The notes: generated from the sequence alone by a model not told the origin. Counted from the stretch's first letter, positions 18,611-27,880 are shown. The stretch: 64,000 nucleotides of DNA from Colwellia sp. RSH04 (GCF_003545765.1 NZ_QXIO01000001.1:310001-374000), one strand, 5' to 3'. Numbers and translations: made by a program.

Positions 18611-19279
18611 TTAGCTGTTATTAGCTTCGCGTTGTTCTAAGAAGCTTTTTATTTCGTCTCTTGAACCAAGAATATGTTGACGTAATATTTCAACACCTTG
18701 GTCTACATCACCTTTTTTACAACATTCTAACAGTTGGTTATGTTCAGGCCCTGCCTTTGAAATACCGCCAGCCCATAGTAAATGCATTCGAATATAACGA
18801 TCGGCATTCTTATTCAAGGTGTTGACTAAATCTTGTGTTTGAGGGCGGTTAGCTGCTGAATATAGACAGTTATGGTAGCTTGAGTTTAACTCACTCCAAG
18901 TGTTAGCTGCATTCTCTTTACCTAATGCCTTATCTAAGCTCGCTAAAATATCAGCTGCCTCTTGAATCTTTGCTTCAGTCAAATTAGGTAGTGATGATGC
19001 CAATAAATTACACTCTATCATAGCGCGTAATTCAAAAAGCTCATCAACTTGGTCAGCATTTAGTTCTGTTGCAGTCGCACCTTTATGTGGTTCGAAAGAA
19101 ACTAATCCTTCTGCTTCTAATTGAAGTAATGCTTCTCGTACTGGAATTCGGCTTACATTAAGTTCATCTGCTAAGGCTGCTTGCCTTAAAGGGTGACCTG
19201 CTTTGATTTCACCACTAAGTATTTTTTCTCTTAGCGTTTCAACTACTAGCTGTGTTCTGGTTTTATAAACTATTGTCAT
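18611..19279 (-). CDS. GntR-family (FadR/FCD) transcriptional regulator, candidate hydroxyproline regulator
   Basis: Winged-helix DNA-binding domain at about residues 8-75 (LREKILSGEIKAGHPLRQ, then LADELNVSRIPVREALLQLEAEGLV) followed by an all-helical FCD ligand domain with the acidic and His residues that usually bind a metal (ELRAMIE, SYHNCLY, LRQHILGSRDE). The 222-residue length is typical. It follows the hydroxyproline genes on the same strand but a terminator at 19343-19366 separates them, so it has its own promoter. Repression by FCD regulators is usually relieved by the pathway substrate. Its targets are inferred to be the ATTGNATACAAT sites in this window. Confidence 0.88.
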   Translation of the reverse strand: MTIVYKTRTQLVVETLREKILSGEIKAGHPLRQAALADELNVSRIPVREALLQLEAEGLVSFEPHKGATATELNADQVDELFELRAMIECNLLASSLPNLTEAKIQEAADILASLDKALGKENAANTWSELNSSYHNCLYSAANRPQTQDLVNTLNKNADRYIRMHLLWAGGISKAGPEHNQLLECCKKGDVDQGVEILRQHILGSRDEIKSFLEQREANNS

Positions 19280-19342
19280 AACTTTCTTCCTAAAAAATAT
19301 GCATTATATTATAAGGACTCATTTGCATAAAACCATCAAAAA

Positions 19343-19366
19343 AGGAGCTATTTTTCAATAACTCCT
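19343..19366 (-). terminator. Terminator after the semialdehyde dehydrogenase gene
   Basis: Stem AGGAGCTATT / AATAACTCCT with one mismatch and a four-base loop, followed on the minus strand by TTTTTT. It is 32 bp past the dehydrogenase stop. A T-run on the plus side as well could make it bidirectional. Confidence 0.8.
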
Positions 19367-19397
19367 CATTTTTTTTAATTATTTACCCATTTTTGCC

Positions 19398-20918
19398 TTA
19401 TTTTAGCAATTCGGGCAATAATTCTTTCGGCATATTCTGATAACAAATTGGTCTTTGGAAGCGAGTAATCGCTTTACTACCTACAGAAGTTGTTCGTAAA
19501 TCGGTTGAAGCTGGGAATGGCCCCCCATGGTTCATTGATGCACATACTTCTACACCTGTCGGCATTTGATTATAAATTAAACGACCAACTTTATGTACTA
19601 ATAACTGTGCAATTTGACGAGTTGCGTCTAAATCAGCATCAACAGCATGAATAACACCCGTTAATTGACCTTTTATATACGAAATGAATTCTTGTTGCTC
19701 AGCCCCATCTTTACAACGAACAATAAGAGCAGTTGAACCAAACACTTCTTCACGTAGTAAATCAGTATTTTTAAATGTAGCTAAATCAGCAGAGAATAAG
19801 TAAGCACTCGCATGATGGGCAACATCAGCAGCTTTGCCTTCTGCTACTAAATTAGCACCTGAGTTTTTCCACTCAGCAACAGTTGCGATATACCCTTCTG
19901 CCATTTTAGGTGTAAGCATTACGCCTGCTGGTTGCTCGCTAATTGCTTTAGCCGCCGCCGCTTCAAAAGTAGCATAATTTTCATCTTCAACAACAACCCA
20001 AACACCAGGGCTAGTACAGAATTGGCCCTGCCCCATCATTAATGATGCGACTAAACCTTGTGCTAATGCTTCGCCATCTTGTGCAACTTTATTTGCCATG
20101 ATCAACTGCGGGTTTAAACTACCTAACTCACCATAAAATGGTATAGGTTCAGGACGTTCGTTAATTTGCTGTTGTAAAATCAAACCTACACGTTCAGAAC
20201 CAGTAAAACCAACGGCTTTAACTAGTGGATGTGTAACAATTTGACTTGCAATGGCATAATTCTTACCTTGAAGTAATGAAAAAACACCTCTTGGCAATTC
20301 ACAGATTTCAATCGCTTTTAAAATAGCTTGTGCAACTAATTCAGCAGTACCTGGGTGAGCGGCATGAGCTTTCATCACAACAGGACAACCTGCGGCTAAT
20401 GCAGATGCAGTATCGCCACCTGCAGTAGAGAATGCTAACGGGAAGTTACTCGCTGCAAAAACACCAACAACACCTAATGGAAGATACCCTAAACGTGTAT
20501 CTGGTTTAGGTAGAGGCTGACGCTCTGCATCAGCTAAATCAATAACACCTTGGTATTCACCGCTATCTAATAAGTCAGCAAACAAGTTTAATTGACCAAC
20601 AGTTCGACCGCGTTCACCTTGAATGCGCATTGCAGGTAAGCCAGTTTCTGTTGTAGCCATATCGACTAATTCATCACCTAGCGCTACAATTTGTTCGCCA
20701 ATAGTACGTAAAAATTGCGCACGTTTTGCTGGTGCTAAAGTACCAAATGTTTTGAACGCTTCATTCGCTGAAGTTACTGCTTCATTAATTTCAGCTTCAG
20801 TTGCATCAGCATATGATTGCGCTAATGCTTCACCGGTATTTGCATCGAATGCAGTAAAACCGCCTTCAACTTTGCCAGTCCATTCACCAGCAACTAAATT
20901 TTTTCCTGAAATAGTCAT
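19398..20918 (-). CDS. Alpha-ketoglutarate semialdehyde (2,5-dioxovalerate) dehydrogenase
   Basis: NAD(P)-dependent aldehyde dehydrogenase that makes 2-oxoglutarate, the last step of hydroxyproline (and some sugar acid) breakdown. The 506 residues show VFAASNFPLAFSTAGGDTAS, the cofactor loop GFTGSERVG (about 238-246), the general-base Glu in FYGELGSLNPQ (about 264) and the catalytic Cys in GQGQFCTSPGVW (about 302). The divergent ELGSLNP form and length are typical of the KGSADH group rather than of succinate semialdehyde dehydrogenase. It lies 73 bp downstream of the 4-hydroxyproline epimerase gene, probably in one operon. Confidence 0.92.
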   Translation of the reverse strand: MTISGKNLVAGEWTGKVEGGFTAFDANTGEALAQSYADATEAEINEAVTSANEAFKTFGTLAPAKRAQFLRTIGEQIVALGDELVDMATTETGLPAMRIQGERGRTVGQLNLFADLLDSGEYQGVIDLADAERQPLPKPDTRLGYLPLGVVGVFAASNFPLAFSTAGGDTASALAAGCPVVMKAHAAHPGTAELVAQAILKAIEICELPRGVFSLLQGKNYAIASQIVTHPLVKAVGFTGSERVGLILQQQINERPEPIPFYGELGSLNPQLIMANKVAQDGEALAQGLVASLMMGQGQFCTSPGVWVVVEDENYATFEAAAAKAISEQPAGVMLTPKMAEGYIATVAEWKNSGANLVAEGKAADVAHHASAYLFSADLATFKNTDLLREEVFGSTALIVRCKDGAEQQEFISYIKGQLTGVIHAVDADLDATRQIAQLLVHKVGRLIYNQMPTGVEVCASMNHGGPFPASTDLRTTSVGSKAITRFQRPICYQNMPKELLPELLK

Positions 20919-20991
20919 AATTTTCTCTTCATTAGTTAAATTACACGTACTGTGTAATGCATTTGAATTTATTTCTTAAAAGTATTGCAGC

Positions 20992-22005
20992 TTAGTTCAC
21001 GATAAAACCGAACGCATAAGGGTCATCATCATCTATGGTTATTGTGTTTTGACCAAAGACATGTGCCCAGCCTTGAATACTCGGTTTAATCGCAGTTATT
21101 TCACCATTTGGTGTATTTAATTGAATAGTTTTTTCAATTTTTCCAACAAATTGACTTCCAATATAGCTTTCATGAATAAAGGTTTCGCCCGCTTGTAAAT
21201 GCCCTTTAGCAAAAAGCTGAGCCATACGTGCGCTTGTTCCTGTACCACAAGGTGACCTATCTATAGCCTTATCACCATAAAAAACTGCATTAGCTGCATC
21301 TGAATTCACATTCTGCCCCTTACCTGTCCACAGCACATGAGATACACCGCATACTGTTGGATCATCTGGGTGGACGCAAGAAACGGCTCTACTCGCTGCT
21401 TCTCTAACAATAGGGCTCCAATGCAATATTTCACTAGCACTCCACTCATCAATACCTGGAAAGTTTTCTTGCGGCTCTACAATAACGTAGTAATTTCCGC
21501 CATAAGATACATCTACCGTAAGTTGACCTAAGCCAGCAATATCTAGCGTTACATCTTGATGAGCAAGATAAGCTGGTACATTAAATATTTTAACTGAAGT
21601 AATTTTTTTGCCTTCTTGTTGATACTCAATGCGAATTTGACCTGCTGGAACATCTAGAATTAAGTGCCCCGTCTCTTTTGGTGTTATTAAGCCAGCTTCA
21701 AGTGCTGATGTCACAGTACCAATGGTGCCGTGACCACACATAGGTAAGCAACCAGAAGTTTCGATAAAAAGAATGCTTGCATCTGCATTTTCACTACAAG
21801 GAGGATATATAAAAGCACCAGACATCATGTCATGACCACGAGGTTCGAACATTAACCCTTGTCTTATCCAATCATAATTTTCTAAAAAATCCTGACGTTT
21901 TTCACTCATGGTGCTTCCTTTCAAATTAGGATGACCACTAGTAACTAACCTTACTGGATTTCCACAAGTGTGAGCGTCTATGCATGCATATGTGCCTTTT
22001 ATCAT
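20992..22005 (-). CDS. 4-hydroxyproline 2-epimerase
   Basis: Proline racemase superfamily enzyme of 337 residues. Both catalytic Cys are present, C90 in MCGHGTIG and C253 in DRSPCGTGTSAR. The Cys/Cys pair separates racemases and epimerases from trans-3-hydroxyproline dehydratases, which have Thr at the second site. With a semialdehyde dehydrogenase and an FAD D-amino-acid dehydrogenase next to it, conversion of trans-4-hydroxy-L-proline to cis-4-hydroxy-D-proline is the likely reaction; proline racemase is less likely. It acts in the cytoplasm and begins an operon with the dehydrogenase downstream. Confidence 0.92.
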   Translation of the reverse strand: MIKGTYACIDAHTCGNPVRLVTSGHPNLKGSTMSEKRQDFLENYDWIRQGLMFEPRGHDMMSGAFIYPPCSENADASILFIETSGCLPMCGHGTIGTVTSALEAGLITPKETGHLILDVPAGQIRIEYQQEGKKITSVKIFNVPAYLAHQDVTLDIAGLGQLTVDVSYGGNYYVIVEPQENFPGIDEWSASEILHWSPIVREAASRAVSCVHPDDPTVCGVSHVLWTGKGQNVNSDAANAVFYGDKAIDRSPCGTGTSARMAQLFAKGHLQAGETFIHESYIGSQFVGKIEKTIQLNTPNGEITAIKPSIQGWAHVFGQNTITIDDDDPYAFGFIVN

Positions 22006-22534
22006 AATCTTCCCTTCGGTTTATCTGCCAAAAAGCTCACCTTAAAAATAAAGCAAACTACTTTCACTTAACGGTAACTTAATTCCAAAAACTACTAAAC
22101 AATTGTCTAAAGAACTACAGGTTAAATTTTGTTAAATCAATACGAATTACTAACGTATTGTTGTTAATTATTTCAACATTTGCATGTTATTTTTAGTTAA
22201 TAGTATACGTGGAGTATTTGATAGCCAAGAAACAAAGCCTTGTATAATAAGCATAACAACCATAGTTTGAGTTGATTCAAAATTAGTTGATTAACAGGTC
22301 ATTGATAAATCACCGTTGTGTTGTAACGACAAGGTAAACACCTTGCCAATCAATAGTTATTGTTAATTTATCGGCTATGCTTTAAAAAAAATCAAAATAC
22401 CTTATAAGTATCGCTAGTATTCGTACAGCATATTGTATACAATTATTTTTAACAAGCAAGTCTTAATTTCAGTATTGTATAAAAAATTTTATATAATGTC
22501 TCAACCGCCTGAGTTGTAATATGGGAAAAATACG
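22006..22534. promoter_or_regulatory. Divergent promoter region of the hydroxyproline cluster
   Basis: 529 bp between the epimerase (minus) and the FAD dehydrogenase (plus). No coding frame is apparent. It contains the perfect palindrome at 22432, a partial copy at 22474 (ATTGTATA followed by TTTATATAAT) and a weak match ATAGTATACGTG at 22200-22211 nearer the epimerase. A TATAAT at 22492-22497 is a candidate -10 for the plus-strand gene. Confidence 0.55.
22432..22443. promoter_or_regulatory. Putative GntR/HypR-type operator, site C (perfect palindrome)
   Basis: ATTGTATACAAT is fully palindromic and lies 92 bp upstream of the D-hydroxyproline dehydrogenase start. It defines the motif that recurs with single changes at 11150 and 14500. 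Confidence 0.6.
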
Positions 22535-23809
22535 ATGAATAACTGTAATCACAAACATGTAGCTGTGCTAGGTGCTGGTATAGTCGGCATTAACTGCGCG
22601 CTAACACTTAAAACTCTGGGGTTTGAAGTAACGTTAATCGATAAAGAAGGTATAGGCGCAGGCTGCTCTCAGCGCAATGCAGGTCATTTTGCCACTGAGC
22701 AAGTCTTTCCGCTAGCAGAATCCAGTTTGCTTTGGCAATTACCAAAACTATTACTTGACCCTTTAGGGCCAATGGCATTGTCACCCGCTTATTTCCCTAA
22801 AGCATTACCTTGGTTTTTACGCTTTATGGCCAATATGCCTGCCCGTACACGTAATAAAAATAGCAACGCAATCAAAGCATTAAATAAAAATGCAATAGAA
22901 TATTATAAGCCACTACTAAAAGAAGCTAATGCTGAGCATTTACTGACTACCGATGGTAGTTTGTTAGTGTTTGAAGGTACGCCTTATGAGCAAGTCAAAA
23001 AGCACTGGCAACATTATCATAGTGCAGGTGTAAATGTTGAATTACTAGACAGAGAAAAGACACTGGCTTTAGAGCCTAAATTGAGTGATAGCGTTAACTA
23101 CTCATTATTCTTCACTGATGTAGGCCATACTGCAAGCCCTGCAAAAATTTGTGACGTATTAGCAGAGCTAGCATTTACTAAGGGAGTGTCATATCAAAAA
23201 CTTACTGTTTCAAATATAACCACAAATAACGATAAGGTAATAATACACAGTGAAGATAAATCATTTACTTATGATCAATTAGTTATTGCTACAGGGGCAT
23301 GGTCTAAAGAAGTGCTCGCTAAATTGGGCTATAAACTGCCATTAGAAGTTGAACGTGGTTACTCTTTAGATTTACCTAAAAATGAAAGTAACCTTCCTTC
23401 CTTAACGAGGCCTGTTGCTTCAGCTGAAAGAAAGTTTATCATGACACCAATGCAACATGGTTTAAGACTATCAGGTACGGTTGAATTTGCGGGTTTAAAA
23501 CAAAAACCAAATTATAAACGTGCTGATTTACTCTTTAAGCATGCTGAGAAGTTGATTAATGAAATAAGCCCTTTTGATCCTGAAAGTGCAGATGAAGATC
23601 AGCGTTGGTTAGGGTTCAGACCTTCGTTACCTGATTCATTACCCGTTATAGGAAAAGCCCCCAAGCATGAAAATATTTTTTGTGCTTTAGGTCATCAACA
23701 TCTCGGTTTAACACAAGGTGCAATTACAGGAAGCCTGATTGGGCAATTATTATCAGGTGAGAAAACTGATGTTGATTTAACGCCCTATAGTTTAGCGCGA
23801 TTTAATTAA
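22535..23809 (+). CDS. FAD-dependent D-amino-acid dehydrogenase, probably D-hydroxyproline dehydrogenase
   Basis: DadA-like flavoenzyme of 424 residues. The FAD-binding GAGIVG motif is at about 13-18, followed by TLIDKEGIGAGCSQRNAGHF at about 37-56; the C-terminal half contains RWLGFRPSLPDSLPVIG and the FAD-contact GHQHLGLTQGAITG. Divergent from the epimerase, it should oxidise cis-4-hydroxy-D-proline to pyrroline-4-hydroxy-2-carboxylate. General D-amino-acid dehydrogenase activity is the alternative. The next enzyme, the pyrroline-hydroxycarboxylate deaminase (DapA-like), is not in the window. Confidence 0.9.
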   Translation: MNNCNHKHVAVLGAGIVGINCALTLKTLGFEVTLIDKEGIGAGCSQRNAGHFATEQVFPLAESSLLWQLPKLLLDPLGPMALSPAYFPKALPWFLRFMANMPARTRNKNSNAIKALNKNAIEYYKPLLKEANAEHLLTTDGSLLVFEGTPYEQVKKHWQHYHSAGVNVELLDREKTLALEPKLSDSVNYSLFFTDVGHTASPAKICDVLAELAFTKGVSYQKLTVSNITTNNDKVIIHSEDKSFTYDQLVIATGAWSKEVLAKLGYKLPLEVERGYSLDLPKNESNLPSLTRPVASAERKFIMTPMQHGLRLSGTVEFAGLKQKPNYKRADLLFKHAEKLINEISPFDPESADEDQRWLGFRPSLPDSLPVIGKAPKHENIFCALGHQHLGLTQGAITGSLIGQLLSGEKTDVDLTPYSLARFN

Positions 23810-23861
23810 CTGAACTCTTTGCCTTAAAGGTATGTCGCCATAAAGGTATATACTAATACGA

Positions 23862-25448
23862 TTACCCCGTGCCAATTAATGAAGTGTTTTCATTCGCTAT
23901 ATTAATTGGCACTTTTACTTTAAAGCATACCCCTTGCTCTACTTGAAGTAACTCTACTGTACCACCGAGTTTGGCATCAATTAAATTAAACACAATATTT
24001 AGACCTAACCCTGAGCCCCCTTGACCACGTTTAGTTGTTACAAAAGGTTCAAATATCTTATTTTTAACTTCTTCTGGAATACCCTTACCATTATCGGTAT
24101 ATAGTAACGTTATAAAGCCATTTTTCTCAGCGAGAGATATCGTTATTTCACCTTCTTTTATACCGTCAAAGCCATGAATATGTGAATTAACTAAAAAATT
24201 AGTAATCACTTGGTTCCATGCACTAGGAAAAGTTAACACATTCAACTCATCATCTAGATCCAGTTTAATATTATAGTTCTTTTGCTTAAACATCGTTTTA
24301 ACGGTATTCACTACATCACGTATGTGCTTAGCAAGTGGGACAACGACTTCAGGATCACTATGTTGCTCGACCGCGACCGACTTAAAACTTCGAATTAAGT
24401 TAACAGATTTTACTAAGCTTCGTTCGATAATTTCTTGGTATTCAGTAAGTAAATGTAAGGTATCGACTAAAAATGATTTCGTTAACTTTTCATCATCAAT
24501 TGAACGTTGCAATTCAACAACTTTTTCTTTTAAGGCTGTAATTGAGGTAACACATATACCTAAAGGTGTATTTACTTCATGAGCTACTCCTGCTACTAAC
24601 TGCCCTAATGAAGCCATTTTTTCAGATTGCACTATTTTATCTTTAGCTAGTGTTAGATCATCCACACTTTGCTGTAATTGTTCGTTACTGTCAGCTAATT
24701 TAGATGTTCTATCATAAACTTTAGCTTCCAACTCGCCATTTAATGCTAATAAGGCATTCTCAGCTTCTTCGAGTTTACCTATTTCATCTTTAAGGTTAAG
24801 TCTCATGCTATTGATAGCATCAACTAAAAAGTCTAACTCATCTTTTTGCTCATAACGGTTTTCTAAAATTAATTCTTGCTCTAGATGTTGACTATCTAAC
24901 TGTTGTGCAAATTTTGTAATAATAAATAAATGCTTTGTAATCAGTTTATTGACAATAATGACGATGAAAAAAACTAACAAAAATATTTTAATAAACTCAC
25001 TGGTAAGAATAAAACCGGCTTGTTGATATAGATGCTGATAAATATCTTGATAATCAGCATATACTTCAAGTTTACCTACAAGGTTATCACCATACATTAC
25101 GGGATATTCAACGTATTTTTTTACTTCAATATCAGCATTACCTAATTGTGCCTGATAATCATAGTCATTGAATATTTTTACATATTTAATATCGGGTAAG
25201 TCGACGATACCTTGTAGTTGCACAATAACAAGCGACTCATTGAAATCCCATAAACTTGTGGCAATGGCTGGAAGATAGCTTTGTTTGATGTTATCAAAGC
25301 GTTGCTCTAATAAGGAAAGATCATCTTGAAATGATGAATAGAGTTGCACGAAAGTAGAACAAACTGAAAAAAATATGCTACATAATAATATATAAATCAA
25401 CAGACGCCGACTTAACTTATTATTTAACCCCACAGTTTTAATCATCAT
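23862..25448 (-). CDS. Membrane sensor histidine kinase
   Basis: A 528-residue kinase. Two membrane segments (about 14-34 and 148-170) flank a periplasmic sensor of about 115 residues. A HAMP-like linker with coiled coil follows (ENALLALNGELEAKVYDR), then the phosphoacceptor motif GVAHEVNTPLG at about 289-299 and an HATPase domain (N-box NQVITNFLVNSHIHGF, G1 DNGKGIP, G2 GQGGSGLGLNIV). This H-box is of the DctB/HisKA-variant type. No response regulator gene is adjacent, so it is an orphan kinase. The plus-strand terminator of the neighbouring gene lies inside its last codons. Confidence 0.93.
   Translation of the reverse strand: MMIKTVGLNNKLSRRLLIYILLCSIFFSVCSTFVQLYSSFQDDLSLLEQRFDNIKQSYLPAIATSLWDFNESLVIVQLQGIVDLPDIKYVKIFNDYDYQAQLGNADIEVKKYVEYPVMYGDNLVGKLEVYADYQDIYQHLYQQAGFILTSEFIKIFLLVFFIVIIVNKLITKHLFIITKFAQQLDSQHLEQELILENRYEQKDELDFLVDAINSMRLNLKDEIGKLEEAENALLALNGELEAKVYDRTSKLADSNEQLQQSVDDLTLAKDKIVQSEKMASLGQLVAGVAHEVNTPLGICVTSITALKEKVVELQRSIDDEKLTKSFLVDTLHLLTEYQEIIERSLVKSVNLIRSFKSVAVEQHSDPEVVVPLAKHIRDVVNTVKTMFKQKNYNIKLDLDDELNVLTFPSAWNQVITNFLVNSHIHGFDGIKEGEITISLAEKNGFITLLYTDNGKGIPEEVKNKIFEPFVTTKRGQGGSGLGLNIVFNLIDAKLGGTVELLQVEQGVCFKVKVPINIANENTSLIGTG
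23869..23916 (+). terminator. Plus-strand terminator of the dehydrogenase gene, inside the kinase 3' end
   Basis: Perfect 12-bp stem GTGCCAATTAAT / ATTAATTGGCAC (23869-23880, 23901-23912) followed on the plus strand by TTTTACTTT. It begins 60 bp after the dehydrogenase stop and lies within the coding sequence of the convergent kinase. Confidence 0.65.
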
Positions 25449-25596
25449 TATAATCGTCCATTTACATTTATAGTAATAAAACTAGCGCTGTCCTTATTTA
25501 AGGTATATCTCATTAAATGCGTGTTTACGACAAATGTCAACAAACTCCACTGCAGTTAACACAATGTTAACAACAAATGACAGAAAAAGACTTTTA

Positions 25597-25629
25597 TATG
25601 AAGCCTACAAGTATTGAGTAGGCTTCATA
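25597..25629 (-). terminator. Terminator of the HtrA-like protease gene
   Basis: Perfect 12-bp stem TATGAAGCCTAC / GTAGGCTTCATA with a nine-base loop, seven bases past the protease stop. On the minus strand the nearest T-run (TTTTT) follows about nine bases later, so termination may be partial. Confidence 0.65.
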
Positions 25630-25635
25630 AATACT

Positions 25636-26664
25636 TTATTCCACTTGCCAAAAAACTTCTTTTAATTCACCATTTCTTAAAAATTTAAAAACAATTTTCT
25701 CTCCTTTTTTTACTTGAGAAAAACGCTGTTTAATTTTTACAGCTGATGCTAAGTCTGTAATTTTTTGTCCGCCGATAGATAACAGAATGTCTCCACCAAG
25801 TAACACTGGAGCTTGACCAATAATCACATTAAGGTTACCGCCTCTAAATCCTAGTTTATCAGCTAGCGTGCCTGGAATTACATGCTGAATTAACATACCG
25901 TGCCCTGCGCTATTATTAAGGGCCAGCGCTTTTTCTTTAGTGAGTAACAGTGGAATAAAGCCTGAAAACGTCCCAGGATCACCATCGATAACTTGTTGAA
26001 CTGTATCTACCGAGACCACAAACCCTAAACCATTACTTCCACCACTTTTAGAAAGGATATGACTAACAATTCCAATAATTTCCCCCTTAAGGTTGAACAT
26101 AGGACCACCAGAATTACCTACATTAATAGAAGCATCAGTTTGCAGTAATCTAGGCGTTAAAGTTGAACCTGGAATAGCCTTGCCATCTCTTATGCCACTT
26201 AAATAACCTACTGATAAACTATGACTTACACCAAATGGTGCGCCAATAATAACCACTTGCTCACCCACTTCGTAGCTTTCCTTTTTAGCTAACTTAATTG
26301 GCTTTATATGCGAAGGCACTTCTCCAGCTTGGATCATGGCTAAATCAATTAATGGCTCTATCCAAACCACATGACCAGACGTCTTGGTTCCATCTGTATA
26401 TTCAATTTGAATCTCTGTTGCCTTATCAATAACATGAGCAGCGGTTAAAATACGCCCCTCTTTACTTATTAAAGCACCTGAACCAAGTGATTCAGCTGTT
26501 TTTTGTTTATAAGTGACTTGCCCCATTTGTGGGCCAGCAAGTGATTTAACATGCAATTCGACAACGGCAGGGTTCACTTTTTTAAAAAGTTTTTGAATTG
26601 AGTTTTCAGCGAAGCTCTTCGATGATAGTAAAGTCACTATCAAGAGTAATATTATTCTTACCAT
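25636..26664 (-). CDS. Periplasmic trypsin-like serine protease with one PDZ domain (HtrA/DegS-like)
   Basis: Protein quality-control protease of family S1C. The 342 residues start with a signal peptide (VRIILLLIVTLLSSKSFA). The catalytic triad is His in TAAHVID (about 76), Asp in LIDLAMI (about 107) and Ser in NVGNSGGPMF (about 187). A single PDZ domain follows from about 235 (GILIQHV-like GMLIQHVIPGTLADKLGF ... GGDILLSIGGQKI). One PDZ resembles DegS, but there is a cleavable signal rather than an anchor and the gene stands alone. The substrate is unknown. Confidence 0.92.
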   Translation of the reverse strand: MVRIILLLIVTLLSSKSFAENSIQKLFKKVNPAVVELHVKSLAGPQMGQVTYKQKTAESLGSGALISKEGRILTAAHVIDKATEIQIEYTDGTKTSGHVVWIEPLIDLAMIQAGEVPSHIKPIKLAKKESYEVGEQVVIIGAPFGVSHSLSVGYLSGIRDGKAIPGSTLTPRLLQTDASINVGNSGGPMFNLKGEIIGIVSHILSKSGGSNGLGFVVSVDTVQQVIDGDPGTFSGFIPLLLTKEKALALNNSAGHGMLIQHVIPGTLADKLGFRGGNLNVIIGQAPVLLGGDILLSIGGQKITDLASAVKIKQRFSQVKKGEKIVFKFLRNGELKEVFWQVE

Positions 26665-26804
26665 GGTGTAAATTCCTTGTGATTTATCAGCACAGTCTAA
26701 CTAATGTAGGTGGGTTTCGCAGTTATTTTTAACGTACTGAAGAAAAATGTTAAGATAACTACTCTTATGTCTTATGCTTTTTAGAATTATTTGGTGAAAA
26801 ACGA

Positions 26805-27146
26805 ATGGAAATAATTGTGTTAATAGCCTTTGGCGCTCTATTTTGGCTTATATGGCAACTCTATAAAGCTAAAAAATTCACTCAATTTAAGCAAAACATA
26901 GAGCAAAACCTTAAAGCTAAAGTTATCATGGCAATTAAAGAAGAGTTAGCTGAAACGCGCTCAGAGCAATATCCAAATAATGCCTGCCATGAGCAAGCAA
27001 CTATATTTTATTGGACGCAATACAAAAGCCGCATATTACATGCGGCTTTAGAGAGAGAAATAATTACTAAAGAATGGTTAGAAAAGTCGGGGAACATACG
27101 TAATGCTCAACACTTGTTTCATGTTGAGCAACAATTCTTACCTTAA
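26805..27146 (+). CDS. Small membrane-anchored protein of unknown function
   Basis: I do not recognise a family. The 113 residues begin with one membrane helix (IVLIAFGALFWLIWQLY, about 3-19), then a Lys-rich helical stretch (KNIEQNLKAKVIMAIKEEL) and a soluble tail with HEQATIFYWTQYKSRI. GGTGA lies seven bases before the ATG. It converges on trmB; a TGCTCAACA / TGTTGAGCA hairpin (27104-27130) sits in its last codons. The normal ribosome binding site and amino acid mix support a real gene. Confidence 0.7.
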   Translation: MEIIVLIAFGALFWLIWQLYKAKKFTQFKQNIEQNLKAKVIMAIKEELAETRSEQYPNNACHEQATIFYWTQYKSRILHAALEREIITKEWLEKSGNIRNAQHLFHVEQQFLP

Positions 27147-27152
27147 TTTCTG

Positions 27153-27878
27153 CTAAGGTAACCTTTTAAACTGTAAATCCCAAACGCCATGGCCTAGTCG
27201 ATGACCTCTATCTTCAAATTTAGTCAGTGGTCTCGATTCAGGACGAGGCACATAGTCATTCGTTTCAGATAGGTTTTGGTAACCCGGTGAGTTTTGCATA
27301 TCTTCTAGCATACACTCAGCATAGTTTTCCCAGTCTGTTGCCATATGAAATACACCATCAATTTTTAATTTCTGACGGATAGTTTCAACAAAAGTCAGAG
27401 AAACTATTCTTCGCTTGTGATGCTTCTTTTTATGCCAAGGATCGGGAAAGAACAACTGTACCGTTGATAGTACTTTTTCAGGTATACAATCAGCTAATAT
27501 TTCTATCGCATCATGTTCATAAACACGTAAATTCTTAACCCCTTGTTCAACAGCAAATGAAATACATGCACCAACGCCTGGCTTATGCACTTCTATACCA
27601 ATAAAGTTTAATTCTGGTGCTGCTTTTGCCATTTCAACCAGTGACTTACCCATTCCAAAACCAATCTCAAGCACGACAGGGTTATCATTGCCAAAGACCG
27701 TTTTAGGGTTAATCAAGCCATCGCTATGATTCAGTCCCATATCTTGCCAATGATCTGTTAAAGCTCGCTCTTGTCCTTTAGTTAATCGTCCTTCACGCTT
27801 AACAAAGCTACGAACTTTTCTTATGTACTTACCTTCTTGCTCAGCTTGTTCAATGGTTTTATGTGTTTTTTCTGTCAT
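27153..27878 (-). CDS. trmB: tRNA (guanine-N7-)-methyltransferase
   Basis: Methylates G46 of tRNA using S-adenosylmethionine. The 241 residues contain the SAM motif [16 protein letters not shown] (about 69-84), [12 protein letters not shown], the [19 protein letters not shown] signature (about 140-158) and the C-terminal [21 protein letters not shown]. It is followed upstream by yggL, two bases apart, as in E. coli. Confidence 0.98.
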   Translation of the reverse strand: MTEKTHKTIEQAEQEGKYIRKVRSFVKREGRLTKGQERALTDHWQDMGLNHSDGLINPKTVFGNDNPVVLEIGFGMGKSLVEMAKAAPELNFIGIEVHKPGVGACISFAVEQGVKNLRVYEHDAIEILADCIPEKVLSTVQLFFPDPWHKKKHHKRRIVSLTFVETIRQKLKIDGVFHMATDWENYAECMLEDMQNSPGYQNLSETNDYVPRPESRPLTKFEDRGHRLGHGVWDLQFKRLP

Positions 27879-27880
27879 GA

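Noticed and set aside
20992..22005. trans-3-hydroxy-L-proline dehydratase
   Set aside because: The second catalytic position is Cys (C253), not Thr, which indicates an epimerase or racemase.
27104..27130. A terminator between the 26805 gene and trmB
   Set aside because: The 9-bp hairpin lacks a T-run on either strand and lies in coding sequence.
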